NCBI GenBank assembly: GCA_902812465.1
Contig: CADDZE010000003.1
Span: 20,113 to 84,112 of the forward strand
Reading direction: 5' to 3'
Length of the DNA stretch: 64,000 nucleotides
Source of the DNA: Acidobacteriota bacterium
Lineage (GTDB): Bacteria; Acidobacteriota; Terriglobia; UBA7540
Under the pieces are notes generated by a model, which did no database searches, was not told where the DNA came from, and worked only from the letters and a program-made list of their open reading frames with translations. This document shows positions 46,533 to 56,079 of this stretch, piece after piece; positions within the stretch are counted from its first letter, which is position 1, and each line of letters begins with the position of its first letter. Both the position numbers and the translations under genes were made by a program.

Positions 46533-47653
46533 ACGCGCATCCCATTTACGAGATCCTGCCCGCTTGGTCGCGGAAGATTTGCCCGTATCCGCCGGGCAAG
46601 CCCATCGAGGAGGTGGAACGCGAGCTGGGGCGGACCGCTATCAAGCTTGCGTCCAACGAGAATCCCCTGGGCCCGTCGCCGAAGGCCGTCGAGGCCATCC
46701 GTCGATGCCTGGATCGCATCCACCTTTATCCTGATGGCAACGGCTATTACCTGCGGCGCCGGCTGGCCGAGATTCATGGTCTGGACCTGGAACAGGTGAT
46801 CCTGGGCGCGGGATCGACGGACCTGATTGAGCTAGCCAGCAAGACATTCCTCACTCCGGGTGATGAAGGGATCACGTCGGAGTCCGCCTTTTACATCTAC
46901 CGGCTGGCCATTGAAGAGATGGGGGGCACTCTGATCCAGGTGCCGATGCGCCGCATGACGTTTGACCTTGCGGCAATCGCCCGCGCCGTCTCCCCTCGCA
47001 CCAAGATCATTTACCTCGGCAATCCCAACAATCCGACAGGGACATGCTTCACTGCCGCAGAGCTCGACAGCTTTCTGGAGCGGCTGCCCGCGCGCGTGCT
47101 GGTCGTGCTCGACGAGGCTTACTACGAATACGTGGGACGGCCCGGCTATTCCCACTCCATCGAGTATGTGCGGCAGGGAAGAAACGTCCTGGTGCTGCGA
47201 ACGTTCTCCAAGGTTCATGGCCTGGCAGGCCTGCGAATCGGCTACGGGCTAGGTCACCCCGAGCTTATCGAGTGCCTTAATCGCATCCGTTCCCCCTTCA
47301 ATGCCAACAGCGTTGCGCAAGCCGCCGCGCTGGCGGCCCTGGATGACCGCGAACACGTGGCGCGCTCAGTGGAACTCAATGCCCAGGAGATGAAGTTCGT
47401 TACCGAGGAGCTGACGCTGCTGGGTGTCCGCTACCAACCGTCGGTGGGGAACTTCCTGCTGGTGGATACGGGTCGCGACTGTGAAGAAGATTTCATGCGC
47501 CTGCTCCACGAAGGGATCATCGTTCGGCCCATGAAGCTGTACGGGTTCCCCACGTCTCTGCGTGTGACCATCGGGAGGCACGAGGAGAACGAGCAGTTCC
47601 TGGCGGCGCTGCGCCGCATCGCTTCAGCGCCGGTGCCTGCAACCAGCGCCTAA
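46529..47653 (+). CDS. hisC: Histidinol-phosphate aminotransferase
   Basis: A 374-residue class I aminotransferase for histidine synthesis (imidazole acetol-phosphate to histidinol-phosphate). KLASNENPLGPSPKAVEAI, YPDGNGYYLRRRLA, ILGAGSTDLIEL, YLGNPNNPTGTC and the PLP lysine K228 in LRTFSKVHGLAGLRIGYG are diagnostic. The start appears to be TTG 46529, overlapping the rluB stop by four bases, which indicates translational coupling. No other his gene is in the window, so it may serve as a general aromatic or histidinol aminotransferase. Confidence 0.93.
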   Translation: MNAHPIYEILPAWSRKICPYPPGKPIEEVERELGRTAIKLASNENPLGPSPKAVEAIRRCLDRIHLYPDGNGYYLRRRLAEIHGLDLEQVILGAGSTDLIELASKTFLTPGDEGITSESAFYIYRLAIEEMGGTLIQVPMRRMTFDLAAIARAVSPRTKIIYLGNPNNPTGTCFTAAELDSFLERLPARVLVVLDEAYYEYVGRPGYSHSIEYVRQGRNVLVLRTFSKVHGLAGLRIGYGLGHPELIECLNRIRSPFNANSVAQAAALAALDDREHVARSVELNAQEMKFVTEELTLLGVRYQPSVGNFLLVDTGRDCEEDFMRLLHEGIIVRPMKLYGFPTSLRVTIGRHEENEQFLAALRRIASAPVPATSA

Positions 47654-47731
47654 AGGTCGCTGAATGCCGGGCGGCGCTGGCTTCGGCCTGCCCCAGTCCG
47701 TGGGAACAGGTTACGAGCGGGGCTGTCTTGA

Positions 47732-48850
47732 TCAGTGCCGCGGCCTCTCGGGTTTTGCGGCTTGCTCCGCAGCCAGTAATGCCCGCTTCCGCTCCAGACC
47801 CCAACGGTATCCGCCCAGACTCCCGTCCTTGCGCACCACCCGATGGCAGGGAACTACCAGAGCTACGGGATTGGTAGCACAGGCGCGCGCCACGGCACGC
47901 ACAGCTTTAGGGCGACCGATCGCCTGGGCGACCTCGGCGTATGAGCGGGTACTGCCGTAGGGGATGGCTTGCAGCTCCTGCCAGACTCGCCGCTCGAAGG
48001 CGGTGGCGAGGATGTCCGTGGGAAGCTCCAGGCGTTTCAATTCGCCCCGGAGGTGGCGCAGAACGCTTTCCAGCCATCCTTGCAGATCACGGTTCGTTTC
48101 CCGGCGAATGATTGCCCGCGGGTACTCCCCACGCAAGGCTGCCTCAAGCGCGATGTCGGAATCACCCAGGGCGACGCGGCAGATTCCCCGATCGGTGGCA
48201 GCGAGCAGCAAGCGGCCCAAAGGCGAATCCGTGATGGTGTAGCGGATCGACATGCCGAACCCGCCCTTGCGGTACGCAGCCGGCGTCATGCCGAGTTGCG
48301 CATGAGCGCGCTCGTAGAGGCGGCTGCTCGAGCCGTAGCCTGCCTCGTACATCGCTTCTGTGACGCCCGCGCCGTTCTGGATTCGCGCCTTGAAGCGTTC
48401 CAGGCGTCGGGCCTCCGCGTATTGGCGGGGCGAAATGCCCAAGGCTCGCTTGAACTCGCGCTTCAAGCTGTGCGGACGGATGCCGGCGACTGCCGCCAAG
48501 GCAGGCAAGCTCAGGCCATTCGCCCCGCCCTGGTCTTCCAGGCGCCGGTCGATGTAGCGGCACACCGCTTCCAAACGCTGCTGGCACTCACCTTTTCGCT
48601 CCGGTTTATCAGGCCGGCAGCGGACACACGGGCGATACCCTGCCTCTCGTGCTGCTTGCGGGCTGGGAAAGAAACGGACGTGCTTCCGCTCCGGCTTGCG
48701 CGAAGGGCACGATGGCCGGCAGTAAATTCCCGTGGAGTCTACGGCGTAGACAAAGGCTCCATCATAGCGTGCGTCGCGGGCCAGCACTGCATGCCAGTAT
48801 CCATCCCCGTTGTGGGGGAGTGCCTTCGATTCGGCTATCCACAGGCTCAT
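47732..48850 (-). CDS. ada: Ada: methylation sensor, AraC-type activator and O6-methylguanine-DNA methyltransferase
   Basis: A 372-residue bifunctional repair protein. The N-terminal Ada zinc domain has GIYCRPSCPSRKPERKHVRFFP and GYRPCVRCRPD with the four cysteines C44, C48, C75 and C78; one accepts methyl groups from phosphotriesters. A two-helix AraC DNA-binding region follows (LPALAAVAGIRPHSLKREFKRALGISPRQYAE). The C-terminal methyltransferase has VPCHRVV with the acceptor C335. Accepting the methyl group would turn the protein into an activator of its own gene. The ATG at 48850 has AGGAGG eleven bases upstream. It is convergent with hisC and divergent from the ABC permease. Confidence 0.95.
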   Translation of the reverse strand: MSLWIAESKALPHNGDGYWHAVLARDARYDGAFVYAVDSTGIYCRPSCPSRKPERKHVRFFPSPQAAREAGYRPCVRCRPDKPERKGECQQRLEAVCRYIDRRLEDQGGANGLSLPALAAVAGIRPHSLKREFKRALGISPRQYAEARRLERFKARIQNGAGVTEAMYEAGYGSSSRLYERAHAQLGMTPAAYRKGGFGMSIRYTITDSPLGRLLLAATDRGICRVALGDSDIALEAALRGEYPRAIIRRETNRDLQGWLESVLRHLRGELKRLELPTDILATAFERRVWQELQAIPYGSTRSYAEVAQAIGRPKAVRAVARACATNPVALVVPCHRVVRKDGSLGGYRWGLERKRALLAAEQAAKPERPRH

Positions 48851-49021
48851 GTCTTTTGCAATCCTCCTGCTGCCAACGTAGGAGAGTTGCAGCGCGTCTT
48901 CTATCCGATTATGGCGCTGAATTTCCACCTCGTCGGCGTGGACTTGCGTCCGTTGCGGCGCTGGTTACCTCTACTCCGTGCCGGGTGGCGGAGATCTTCA
49001 GCCCTCGACTAGAATACAGGC

Positions 49022-50434
49022 ATGTCTGCCCTTCGAATCGCCCTGATGAACGTTCGCCTGGCCATGCGCACCAAGGTAGCCCTGTTCTTCACCTTCATCT
49101 TTCCTCTTATTCTTCTCTTTGCCTATGCCGGAATCTTCGCGCACGGCAACCCTTACGCCGTGGCTTACCTTTTTGGTCCGGTGCTGACGCTGCACGTTAT
49201 GGGCAGTGCGTTTTGGGGCCTGGGGTTACAGTCGGTGGCGGCGCGCGAGCGAGGCAGCCTGCGGCGTTACCGTTTGGCACCGCTCGGCCCCGCCACCATG
49301 GTGCTGGCCAGTCTCGTCGCCAACTACCTCCTGCTGCTTCCGGTCACCGCTCTCCTGCTCGTCTGCGCCGTCACGCTGTTCCACATGCCGCTGAAGATCG
49401 GCTTGCTCGACCTCTTCATTCTGGTCACGGTGGGGGCTTTCGGGTTTGCGGGATTCGGACTGGTCATCGGCAGCATCGCCAACACTATGCAAGAGGCTCA
49501 GGTATACAACAACGTCGTCTGGTTTCCTCTGCTCTTTCTCTCCGGTACCACCATCCCGCTCCCCATGCTGCCCCACTGGCTGCAACGGGTGGCTGCATTT
49601 CTGCCCGCGACATACTTGGTGTCGGCCTTTCAGGGAATCATGTCCCAGGCAGAATCCCTGCAGCGGCATACGGCAGAGCTGGCAGTTCTGGTCGTGTGCG
49701 GCTGCGCGGGCCTGTTCTTTGCCTGGAAGCTTTTCCGCTGGGAGAAGGAAGAGCGTATTCCGCGCTCAGCTAAGCTCTGGTCGCTAGCGTGTGCCGTGCC
49801 GCTGCTCCTGATGGGTGTGTGGCTTAACACCCGCGGTGATGCGGCCGCTTCCTGGGCCACCACCAAGAAGTGGGCGGAGATGCAGGGCGAAACGGCCAAA
49901 AGCGCCGGCGGGAAAGCCGAACCGGCACCGCCCGATTCAGAATCCGGGTTGGTAAGCGATTTCGATAATGGCACGGCAAGCGCGAAGTTCGGCTCGGGCT
50001 GGGCAGTGTCGACGGATTCCCTCATGGAAGGCAAGTCGACCGCCGAATTCGAAGTGGTCAGTGGCGGGGCGCAGGGGAGCAAGGGCTCGCTCCTGATCGC
50101 CGGCGAGATTGTAGGCAGCACCCGCTTCTTCTGGGCCGGGGCCATGTTCTTTCCGGGTCCCAGCCGTTTCGCGCCCGTCAACCTCTCTACCAAGAAGGCG
50201 CTGAGCTTCTGGGCGAAGGGCGACGGCCAGACCTATCGCGTGATGCTGTTCTCCCAGAGCCTGGGATTTGTGCCCGCCACGCAGACATTTGTCGCCCGTC
50301 CGGACTGGACAAAATTCGTGTTTCCCCTCGCATCTTTCCACGGTATGGATGGGCATGACCTCGAGGGTGTGCTCTTTTCCGGCGGCAAGCCTGGACGATT
50401 TGCATTTCAGATTGATGACGTACGCTTTGAATAG
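49022..50434 (+). CDS. ABC-2 permease with C-terminal CIA30-like domain
   Basis: A 470-residue membrane protein. Residues 1-245 form an ABC-2 permease with about six membrane segments (VALFFTFIFPLILLFAYAG, then FGPVLTLHVMGSAFWGLGLQ) and the pattern PLLFLSGTTIPLPMLPHWLQRVA found in drug-export-type permeases. A seventh hydrophobic segment, near 254-268, is followed by a linker and, from about 308 on, a domain with LVSDFDNGTASAKFGSGW, KALSFWAKGDGQTYRVMLFS, DWTKFVFPLASFHGMDG and GRFAFQIDDVRFE, matching CIA30/galactose-binding-like domains. The tail probably lies outside the cytoplasm and could bind carbohydrate. No ATPase gene is adjacent. Confidence 0.85.
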   Translation: MSALRIALMNVRLAMRTKVALFFTFIFPLILLFAYAGIFAHGNPYAVAYLFGPVLTLHVMGSAFWGLGLQSVAARERGSLRRYRLAPLGPATMVLASLVANYLLLLPVTALLLVCAVTLFHMPLKIGLLDLFILVTVGAFGFAGFGLVIGSIANTMQEAQVYNNVVWFPLLFLSGTTIPLPMLPHWLQRVAAFLPATYLVSAFQGIMSQAESLQRHTAELAVLVVCGCAGLFFAWKLFRWEKEERIPRSAKLWSLACAVPLLLMGVWLNTRGDAAASWATTKKWAEMQGETAKSAGGKAEPAPPDSESGLVSDFDNGTASAKFGSGWAVSTDSLMEGKSTAEFEVVSGGAQGSKGSLLIAGEIVGSTRFFWAGAMFFPGPSRFAPVNLSTKKALSFWAKGDGQTYRVMLFSQSLGFVPATQTFVARPDWTKFVFPLASFHGMDGHDLEGVLFSGGKPGRFAFQIDDVRFE

Positions 50435-50542
50435 CCATTCTCAGCTCGGGATACTGCTCATCGGCTGACGAGGCAGAGCGACCGGTCGGCAGGCCGACGG
50501 CTAACCAAAGCCAGCCGCCGGTGTGAGTCGGCCGCCCCGGGG

Positions 50543-51847
50543 CTAAGGGCTTGTTTGGTAAGCCTTGTCCAAGACCTCCACCACGTGCATGACGCGCCGG
50601 GCTGGATTCTTCGAGCCCGCCACGCCGGCACGGAGCTGCAGCAGGCACCCCGGATTGGCCGTGAGGATGAGATCAGCCTGGGTCTCGTCGATGCGGCGCA
50701 TTTTTGCCGCGAGCAAGCGCTCGGCCATCTCGTTCTCCACCACGTTGTAGATCCCTGCGCTCCCGCAGCAGACTTCGGCTTCCTTCAACTCGACTAGCTC
50801 GAGCCCGGGCACGGCGCGAAGCAACTGCCGGGGGGCGGAGCGGATGCGTTGCGCGTGCGCCAGGTGGCACGGGTCCTGATAGGTCGCGCGGGCTGGCACT
50901 GGACCGAGCGCGCGATTGAAATCGATCCCTGCCAGGTACTCGGTAACGTCCTTTACCCGCGAACTGAAACGCAAAGCCTGCGGGTGGAGCTCGGGCTGTT
51001 CTTCTTCGAAGAGCAGTGGGTATTCCTTCAGCACGGAGCCGCAGCCCGCCGCGTTGGTGATGACCGCGTCCCAGTCCTCGGCCAGGAAGGCCTCGAGGTT
51101 GCGGCGCGCCAGCCGCCTGGCTAGATCGCGTAGCCCCGCATGAACCTGCAGCGCTCCGCAGCAACCTTGCTCCTTGGGGATCACCACTTCGCAACCATTC
51201 TCGGCCAGCACTCGCAGCGTGGCTTCATTCAGCCGGGCGAAGGCGAGGTTGGCAATGCATCCGGCGAAGAAGGCCACGCGGTAACGGCGCGAGCCCCGTG
51301 CCGGCACCACATGGCCGAGCTGGCGAGTGAAGAAAGGCTTTTCGAGGCGAGGTGCGAGGCGGGCAATCCGAGCCAGACGCGGCGAGAGCGCTTCGAGCAG
51401 GTGCGACTGGAGAACCAGCTGCTCCAGTCCGCTTTGCTGCCAGGCTCGCAGGATCATGCCCACGCATTCCAGGCGGCGGCGGTGCGGCAGAAGGCCTGCC
51501 AGGAAGAGCCTTCGCAGCAGTCTGCTCCGTAGAGGCCGGCGGTAGTGCCGGGCAATCTGGCTGCGTGCGAGCTCTACTAGCCTGCCATATTCGACCCCGG
51601 ACGGGCAAGCGGTCTCGCAGGCGCGGCAATCCAGGCAAAGGTCGATGTGGCGGACGAAGCTCGGGCCCAGTGCCAGCGCGCCCCGGTCCACCTGGATCAT
51701 CTGGTAGATTCGTCCTCGCGGCGAATCCATCTCCTGCCGGAGTTCGCGGTACGTGGGGCAGGCGTTCAGGCAGAGGCCGCAGTGGATGCACTTGGAATAA
51801 GTCTCCCAGCGCGGTTTCTCACGCGGACTGTAGTTGGACTGGGTCAC
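50543..51847 (-). CDS. glcF: Glycolate oxidase iron-sulfur subunit
   Basis: GlcF carries electrons from the flavin subunits in glycolate oxidation to glyoxylate. The 434-residue protein has two 4Fe-4S motifs, C20, C23, C26, C30 in CIHCGLCLNACP and C71, C74, C77, C81 in CLDCRACETACPSG. Two CCG domains follow, with FAGCIANLAFARLNEATLRVL, EQGCCGALQVHAG, DPCHLAHAQRI and VCCGSAGIYNVVE. It starts at GTG 51847. It lies downstream of glcE and glcD on the same strand, with 56 bases to glcE, so the three subunits form one operon. Confidence 0.95.
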   Translation of the reverse strand: MTQSNYSPREKPRWETYSKCIHCGLCLNACPTYRELRQEMDSPRGRIYQMIQVDRGALALGPSFVRHIDLCLDCRACETACPSGVEYGRLVELARSQIARHYRRPLRSRLLRRLFLAGLLPHRRRLECVGMILRAWQQSGLEQLVLQSHLLEALSPRLARIARLAPRLEKPFFTRQLGHVVPARGSRRYRVAFFAGCIANLAFARLNEATLRVLAENGCEVVIPKEQGCCGALQVHAGLRDLARRLARRNLEAFLAEDWDAVITNAAGCGSVLKEYPLLFEEEQPELHPQALRFSSRVKDVTEYLAGIDFNRALGPVPARATYQDPCHLAHAQRIRSAPRQLLRAVPGLELVELKEAEVCCGSAGIYNVVENEMAERLLAAKMRRIDETQADLILTANPGCLLQLRAGVAGSKNPARRVMHVVEVLDKAYQTSP

Positions 51848-51903
51848 GGTGCCAATGGGGCCATCGACTCCACGAGGGCGATGGCGCCCTTTCCTAATGC
51901 TTG

Positions 51904-53232
51904 CTAGATTCCGCCCACAAACCGCCCGGGCGACAAAATGCCTTTCGGATCCCAGGCCTGCTTCATCCGCCGCATCATCTGCAAATCGTCGCCCGGAGGG
52001 CCCCAGGCATCAACATGCTCTCTGACGTCGGCCGGGCAGCGCTCGACGATCAGGGATCCGCCCAGTTGGACGGCTTGAGTTCGCAGCCGCTCAATGAGCG
52101 AGGCGAGGCGGTCCGGCGGGAGGCTGGCGGCGAGAGCGAGACGCACGACGCCCACTGCCGTCATGCCGATGCAAGCCAGTCGGGCCTCCGAAGCCCGGGC
52201 TTCCTCCTCAGCCTGTCCTATGAAGGTCTCCGTCGCCGCCACGGGAAGCGATGCTTTCAAGACGGCTGCACCACGCCAGGCGCCCAGCCAGAGGGCCGGA
52301 TAATCGGCGAGGCTCGCCCAGTTGGACTCGTTCACGCCGAGGGAATGGGCCTTCGGCAGCCAGCCGGAAAGTTCGGCGTCGTAACGGCGGAGCACGCGTT
52401 CGCTCCCAGCGGCTTCAATCCACACCTGAAACCTTTCGTCTCCAAAGAGCGCCGCCCCGGCCAGGCGGGCGGTAGTGGAATCGAGCAGAACCATGCGCTG
52501 CGGTGCGAGCGGCGATTCGAGGAGTCGGCGGCGGAGTTGGCGGGCTTCTTCCAGGGACGCAACCGCAGCCGCATAGGTTCGCGTCTGCGGGGGCCGCGGG
52601 AAGAGCTTTAATGTCACTTCGGTGATTACGCCGAGTGTGCCCCACGATCCGATCAGCAGCTTGGCGAGATCGTACCCGGCGACGTTCTTGACCACCCGTC
52701 CCCCTGTCTTCACCACTTTGCCCTCGGTCGTGGCCATCGTCATACCCAGCACCATGTCGCGCAGCGTGCCATAGCGCAGTCGCAGCGGACCCGACGCGCC
52801 CGCCGCCGCGCATCCTCCGACGCTGGCTTTGTCCCCCCCTGGCGGATCCAGAGGAACCCAGAGTCCTCGCCGGCTCAGGAAGTGCTGCAGGTCGCCCCAC
52901 TTCATGCCCGCCTCCACGCTGATCACCAGATCGTCCGGCTCGTAGTACCACACCTGGTTCATCTCTTTCAGCGAGAGCGCCACGTCGTAGCGGCGGGGAG
53001 GATTGCCGGTTTCGATCTTGGTGCCGTTGCGCCGCGGAATCACTGCCAGGTCCTGCTCTGCCGCACATTGTAGTACTTGGGCCGCCTGTCCAGCCGAAGG
53101 GGCAAAAACCACGCAGCGCGGAACCCTGCCATGGACGGCGCACGCCTGGCACGATGCCGCGTCCGTGAGGACCCGTGCCTCCCCAACGATAGAAGCCAAC
53201 TTTGCCACCCCGGCTTGGGTCGCCGTTGCCAT
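51904..53232 (-). CDS. glcE: Glycolate oxidase FAD-binding subunit
   Basis: A 442-residue FAD-binding subunit. The PCMH-type FAD domain has FAPSAGQAAQVLQCAAEQDLAVIPRRNGTKIETGNPPRRYDVALSL, then VSVEAGMKWGDLQHFLSRRGLWVPLDPPGGDKASVGGCAAAGASGPLRLRYG-like features and VKNVAGYDLAKLLIGSWGTLGVITEVTLKLFP. The second half resembles the GlcE C-terminal domain. The gene starts at ATG 53232, exactly adjacent to the glcD stop at 53233-53235, and precedes glcF. GlcE and GlcD are paralogous FAD subunits in the complex; both are needed by genetic data from E. coli (family knowledge). Confidence 0.92.
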   Translation of the reverse strand: MATATQAGVAKLASIVGEARVLTDAASCQACAVHGRVPRCVVFAPSAGQAAQVLQCAAEQDLAVIPRRNGTKIETGNPPRRYDVALSLKEMNQVWYYEPDDLVISVEAGMKWGDLQHFLSRRGLWVPLDPPGGDKASVGGCAAAGASGPLRLRYGTLRDMVLGMTMATTEGKVVKTGGRVVKNVAGYDLAKLLIGSWGTLGVITEVTLKLFPRPPQTRTYAAAVASLEEARQLRRRLLESPLAPQRMVLLDSTTARLAGAALFGDERFQVWIEAAGSERVLRRYDAELSGWLPKAHSLGVNESNWASLADYPALWLGAWRGAAVLKASLPVAATETFIGQAEEEARASEARLACIGMTAVGVVRLALAASLPPDRLASLIERLRTQAVQLGGSLIVERCPADVREHVDAWGPPGDDLQMMRRMKQAWDPKGILSPGRFVGGI

Positions 53233-54654
53233 TCAACTTCCTAAGCTGACTTGCACGCGAACCTCGCCGCACATCTTGCCCGAGGGCAGTACCTTGCCGG
53301 GATTCAGCAGGTTTTGCGGATTGAAGACCTGCTTCAACTTCCGCATCACGGCCAGGTCCTCTTCGGAAAAGATGAGCGGCATCAGCTCATTCTTTTCAAT
53401 GCCCACGCCGTGCTCGCCGGTAATCGACCCGCCCAGCTCGACGCACTTGCCCATGATTTCCTCTGCCGCTTTCACCGCGTGGCGTACCTGCTGCGCGTCG
53501 CGGCTGTCGAACATGATGAGCGGATGAAGGTTTCCATCCCCGGCGTGAAAGACGTTGCCGATGCGCAGCCCGTAGCGGCGCTCGACACCGGCAATGTAGT
53601 CGAGCATCTGGGGCAACCGGGTGCGGGGGATCACGCCGTCCTGCACATAGAAGCTTGGCGTGAGGCGCCCGATGGCGCCGAAGGCATTCTTGCGCCCGCG
53701 CCAGAGCAGCTCGCGTTCCTCCGCCCTCCTGGCCACGCGAACCTGGCGGGCCCGGTGGGCGCCGCACACCGCCGTGATGGAGTCGGCCTCCTCTTCGACC
53801 GCCTCGCGCAGCCCCTCCAGTTCGATCAGCAGCACCGCAGCAGCATCGAGGGGGTAGCCGGCGTGGGTGGCGGCTTCAATGGCGCGCAGCATGAGGCCGT
53901 CCATCATCTCCAGAGCGGCCGGGGTGATGCCGTGCGCAGTGATGGCGGCCACCGTAGCGGTGGCGTCTGCCACCGAATCGTAGATAGCCAGCAGGGTCTT
54001 CACCGCTTCAGGAAGGCGCATCAGGCGTACGACGATCTCCGTCACGATGCCCAAGGTGCCTTCCGAGCCGACGATGAAACCCGTCAGGTCATATCCCGGT
54101 CGGTCCCAGTAGCGCGCGCCCGTACGAATGACGCAGCCGTCCGGAAGGACCACTTCGAGTCCCAGGACGTGATTGGTGGTGACGCCGTAGGCCAGGGTGT
54201 GTGGCCCGCCGGAGTTTTCCGCCACGTTGCCGCCCAGCGTACAGGCTTTTTGGCTCGAAGGGTCGGGAGCGTAGTAGTACCCCGCATCCGCTACCGCCAG
54301 CGAGAGGTCCTGGTTCACGACGCCGGGCTGGACGCGGGCCCGCTGATTTTCGAGGTCAATTTCTAGGATCTGGTTCATCCGCGCCAGGGAGACCACAACC
54401 CCACCCTCCAGCGCCACCGCCCCGCCGCTCAATCCCGTCCCTGCGCCCCGCGGGATTACCGGACAGTGGTGCCGCGCCGCTACCTTGACGACCGCGGCGA
54501 CTTGCTGGGTCGTGGCGGGAAATACGACAGCCTCCGGCGGACGGCGGGATGAGAGGGCATCGTACTCATAGAGCATCAGGTCTTCCGGCCGCCATAGAAC
54601 TGCCTCTTCATTCGTCGCCTGGATCAACTCCTGTACCAAGGGAGGGACTTGCAT
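53233..54654 (-). CDS. glcD: Glycolate oxidase subunit, FAD-linked
   Basis: A 473-residue FAD-dependent dehydrogenase. The FAD motif PRGAGTGLSGGAVALEGGVVVSLARMN, followed by GVVNQDLSLAVADAGYYYAPDPSSQKACTLGGN-type sequence, VGSEGTLGIVTEIVVRL, and the C-terminal FHAGDGNLHPLIMFD and EHGVGIEKNE are diagnostic for the GlcD/D-lactate dehydrogenase group. It oxidises glycolate (or D-lactate) to glyoxylate (or pyruvate). The identity as GlcD rests on the glcD-glcE-glcF order. It is the first gene of this operon; two TPR genes lie upstream on the same strand. Confidence 0.93.
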   Translation of the reverse strand: MQVPPLVQELIQATNEEAVLWRPEDLMLYEYDALSSRRPPEAVVFPATTQQVAAVVKVAARHHCPVIPRGAGTGLSGGAVALEGGVVVSLARMNQILEIDLENQRARVQPGVVNQDLSLAVADAGYYYAPDPSSQKACTLGGNVAENSGGPHTLAYGVTTNHVLGLEVVLPDGCVIRTGARYWDRPGYDLTGFIVGSEGTLGIVTEIVVRLMRLPEAVKTLLAIYDSVADATATVAAITAHGITPAALEMMDGLMLRAIEAATHAGYPLDAAAVLLIELEGLREAVEEEADSITAVCGAHRARQVRVARRAEERELLWRGRKNAFGAIGRLTPSFYVQDGVIPRTRLPQMLDYIAGVERRYGLRIGNVFHAGDGNLHPLIMFDSRDAQQVRHAVKAAEEIMGKCVELGGSITGEHGVGIEKNELMPLIFSEEDLAVMRKLKQVFNPQNLLNPGKVLPSGKMCGEVRVQVSLGS

Positions 54655-54820
54655 GGTGCGTCTGGAGGTTGCCGCTGCGCTCCGGGGCGAGTATATCGGA
54701 GGCGGGAGAGCAGGGTCAAACTTCGTCAGCGCGAAGGGGTTCGGGAACTGCCCGGCTTGCGGGCGGGGTCCTGCAGCTTCGCCCAGCGGAGAGCAGAAGT
54801 CTCACGCACCCCACTTTGGG

Positions 54821-56053
54821 CTAGTGGACGTGGCTTAGGTGGGATGGCTGAAGGGTTTGAAGCAGAACGCTGCGCATCATCTCCTTTTCGCGCAGCTCGT
54901 CGCTAGTCTTGATGTGCTGGAAATGCTGCCGGGCTTGCGCCGCCTCGGAATGTCGTCCCAAGCGCTCATAAACCGAGGCCAGGTGATACCAACCCTCGGC
55001 GAGGTTGGGATCCAGCCGGATGGCCTGCTGGAAATCCGTGAGGGCGCCCGCCCAGTCATTGTGCTGCTGCCGCACCTTGCCGGAAGCGATATAGCAGAGC
55101 GCGCAGGAAGGCAACGCCCGCTCGGCGATGGCGAGGTCCGCTAAGATAACCCGTTCGTCACCTGGTTGCTGTTTCGCACGAATGACGGCATCCAGATAAA
55201 AAAGGTAAGGGTCGGGGTTAGCAAGCTTCAACCCTTCTGCAACCGTCTGGGCAGCTCCGGCCCAGTCGCCCTGCACGTAGAGCGCGAATCCGAGCAGCAG
55301 GCGCGCCACCGAAAACTCGGGCGCGACGGCGAAGAGCCGGCGCGAGGTTTCCACGCATTTGGCCGTCCGACCGGCGAGAAATTGCGCCAGGGCAAGCCCG
55401 AGCAAGAGATACGGCGACCGCGGGTTAGAAGCCGAGGCACGCGCGAAGACGGCCTCCGCCTGTTGATAACGCTTCGCTCGCAGCCAGAAGAGGCCAAGAT
55501 CCAGGGCGTAATTTTCCTCTTGAGGATCCCTTACGAAGGCTGCGGAGAGATCCCTTGCCGCTTGCTGCTCTTGCCCCAGCGCGGCTTCAATCTTGCCACG
55601 GAGATAAAGGCGCGCGGTCGCTTCCTGCTGCGTCTGGTACGGTGCCGAATCAATCGCGCTCAACGCGGCGGCCGCGCGGTTGTCTGCCAGGCGGGCCAGC
55701 GCCAAATTGTAGTGGGCTTCGAAGAGGTTCGGGTTGTCATGCGCGGCACGCTCGAAGGCTTGCGACGCCTCAGCGTAGAGACCCCTCTCGGCAAAAGCGA
55801 TGCCGGCTCGCAGGAGCAAGGCGGAGGGGAGATGAGGCTGGCGGAGAAGCTGATGCAGACGAGTCGAGGCCAGTGAGGGTGCCCCGTGCGCGAGTGACTC
55901 TTCAATTTGAGTTTCGAGGAGCGCCGGGGAGGCGGGCCCTTGCGTCCTTTCATGCTGGGGATGAACCGAAGCCTGGCAGGCGAGGATGAGAAAAGACACC
56001 ACACGCCAGGCCCTGGTGCGACTGCCGTCCTTAGTTGGCGCGTTCCGCGTCAT
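54821..56053 (-). CDS. TPR-repeat protein
   Basis: A 410-residue protein made of tetratricopeptide helices, with an N-terminal signal-like segment (RVVSFLILACQASV). Clear repeats include LYAEASQAFERAAHDNPNLFEAHYNLALARL, YQQAEAVFARASASNPRSPYLLLGLALAQFLAG and WAGALTDFQQAIRLDPNLAEGWYHLASVYERLG. TPR proteins usually make scaffolds for complexes, here in the periplasm by the leader. It starts at ATG 56053, 27 bases after the other TPR gene, so both are probably co-transcribed. The final TPR gene and glcD are 166 bases apart. The partner is unknown. Confidence 0.88.
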   Translation of the reverse strand: MTRNAPTKDGSRTRAWRVVSFLILACQASVHPQHERTQGPASPALLETQIEESLAHGAPSLASTRLHQLLRQPHLPSALLLRAGIAFAERGLYAEASQAFERAAHDNPNLFEAHYNLALARLADNRAAAALSAIDSAPYQTQQEATARLYLRGKIEAALGQEQQAARDLSAAFVRDPQEENYALDLGLFWLRAKRYQQAEAVFARASASNPRSPYLLLGLALAQFLAGRTAKCVETSRRLFAVAPEFSVARLLLGFALYVQGDWAGAAQTVAEGLKLANPDPYLFYLDAVIRAKQQPGDERVILADLAIAERALPSCALCYIASGKVRQQHNDWAGALTDFQQAIRLDPNLAEGWYHLASVYERLGRHSEAAQARQHFQHIKTSDELREKEMMRSVLLQTLQPSHLSHVH

Positions 56054-56079
56054 TGCGTCGCAATTCTGTCACTCCCCAT

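Noticed and set aside
48649..49773. 374-codon plus-strand frame
   Set aside because: It overlaps ada and the ABC permease in other frames; its translation is rich in Arg and Pro with no motif.
53251..54366. 371-codon plus-strand frame opposite glcD
   Set aside because: The antisense of a high-GC gene often stays open; the translation is rich in His, Gly and Arg and has no family features.
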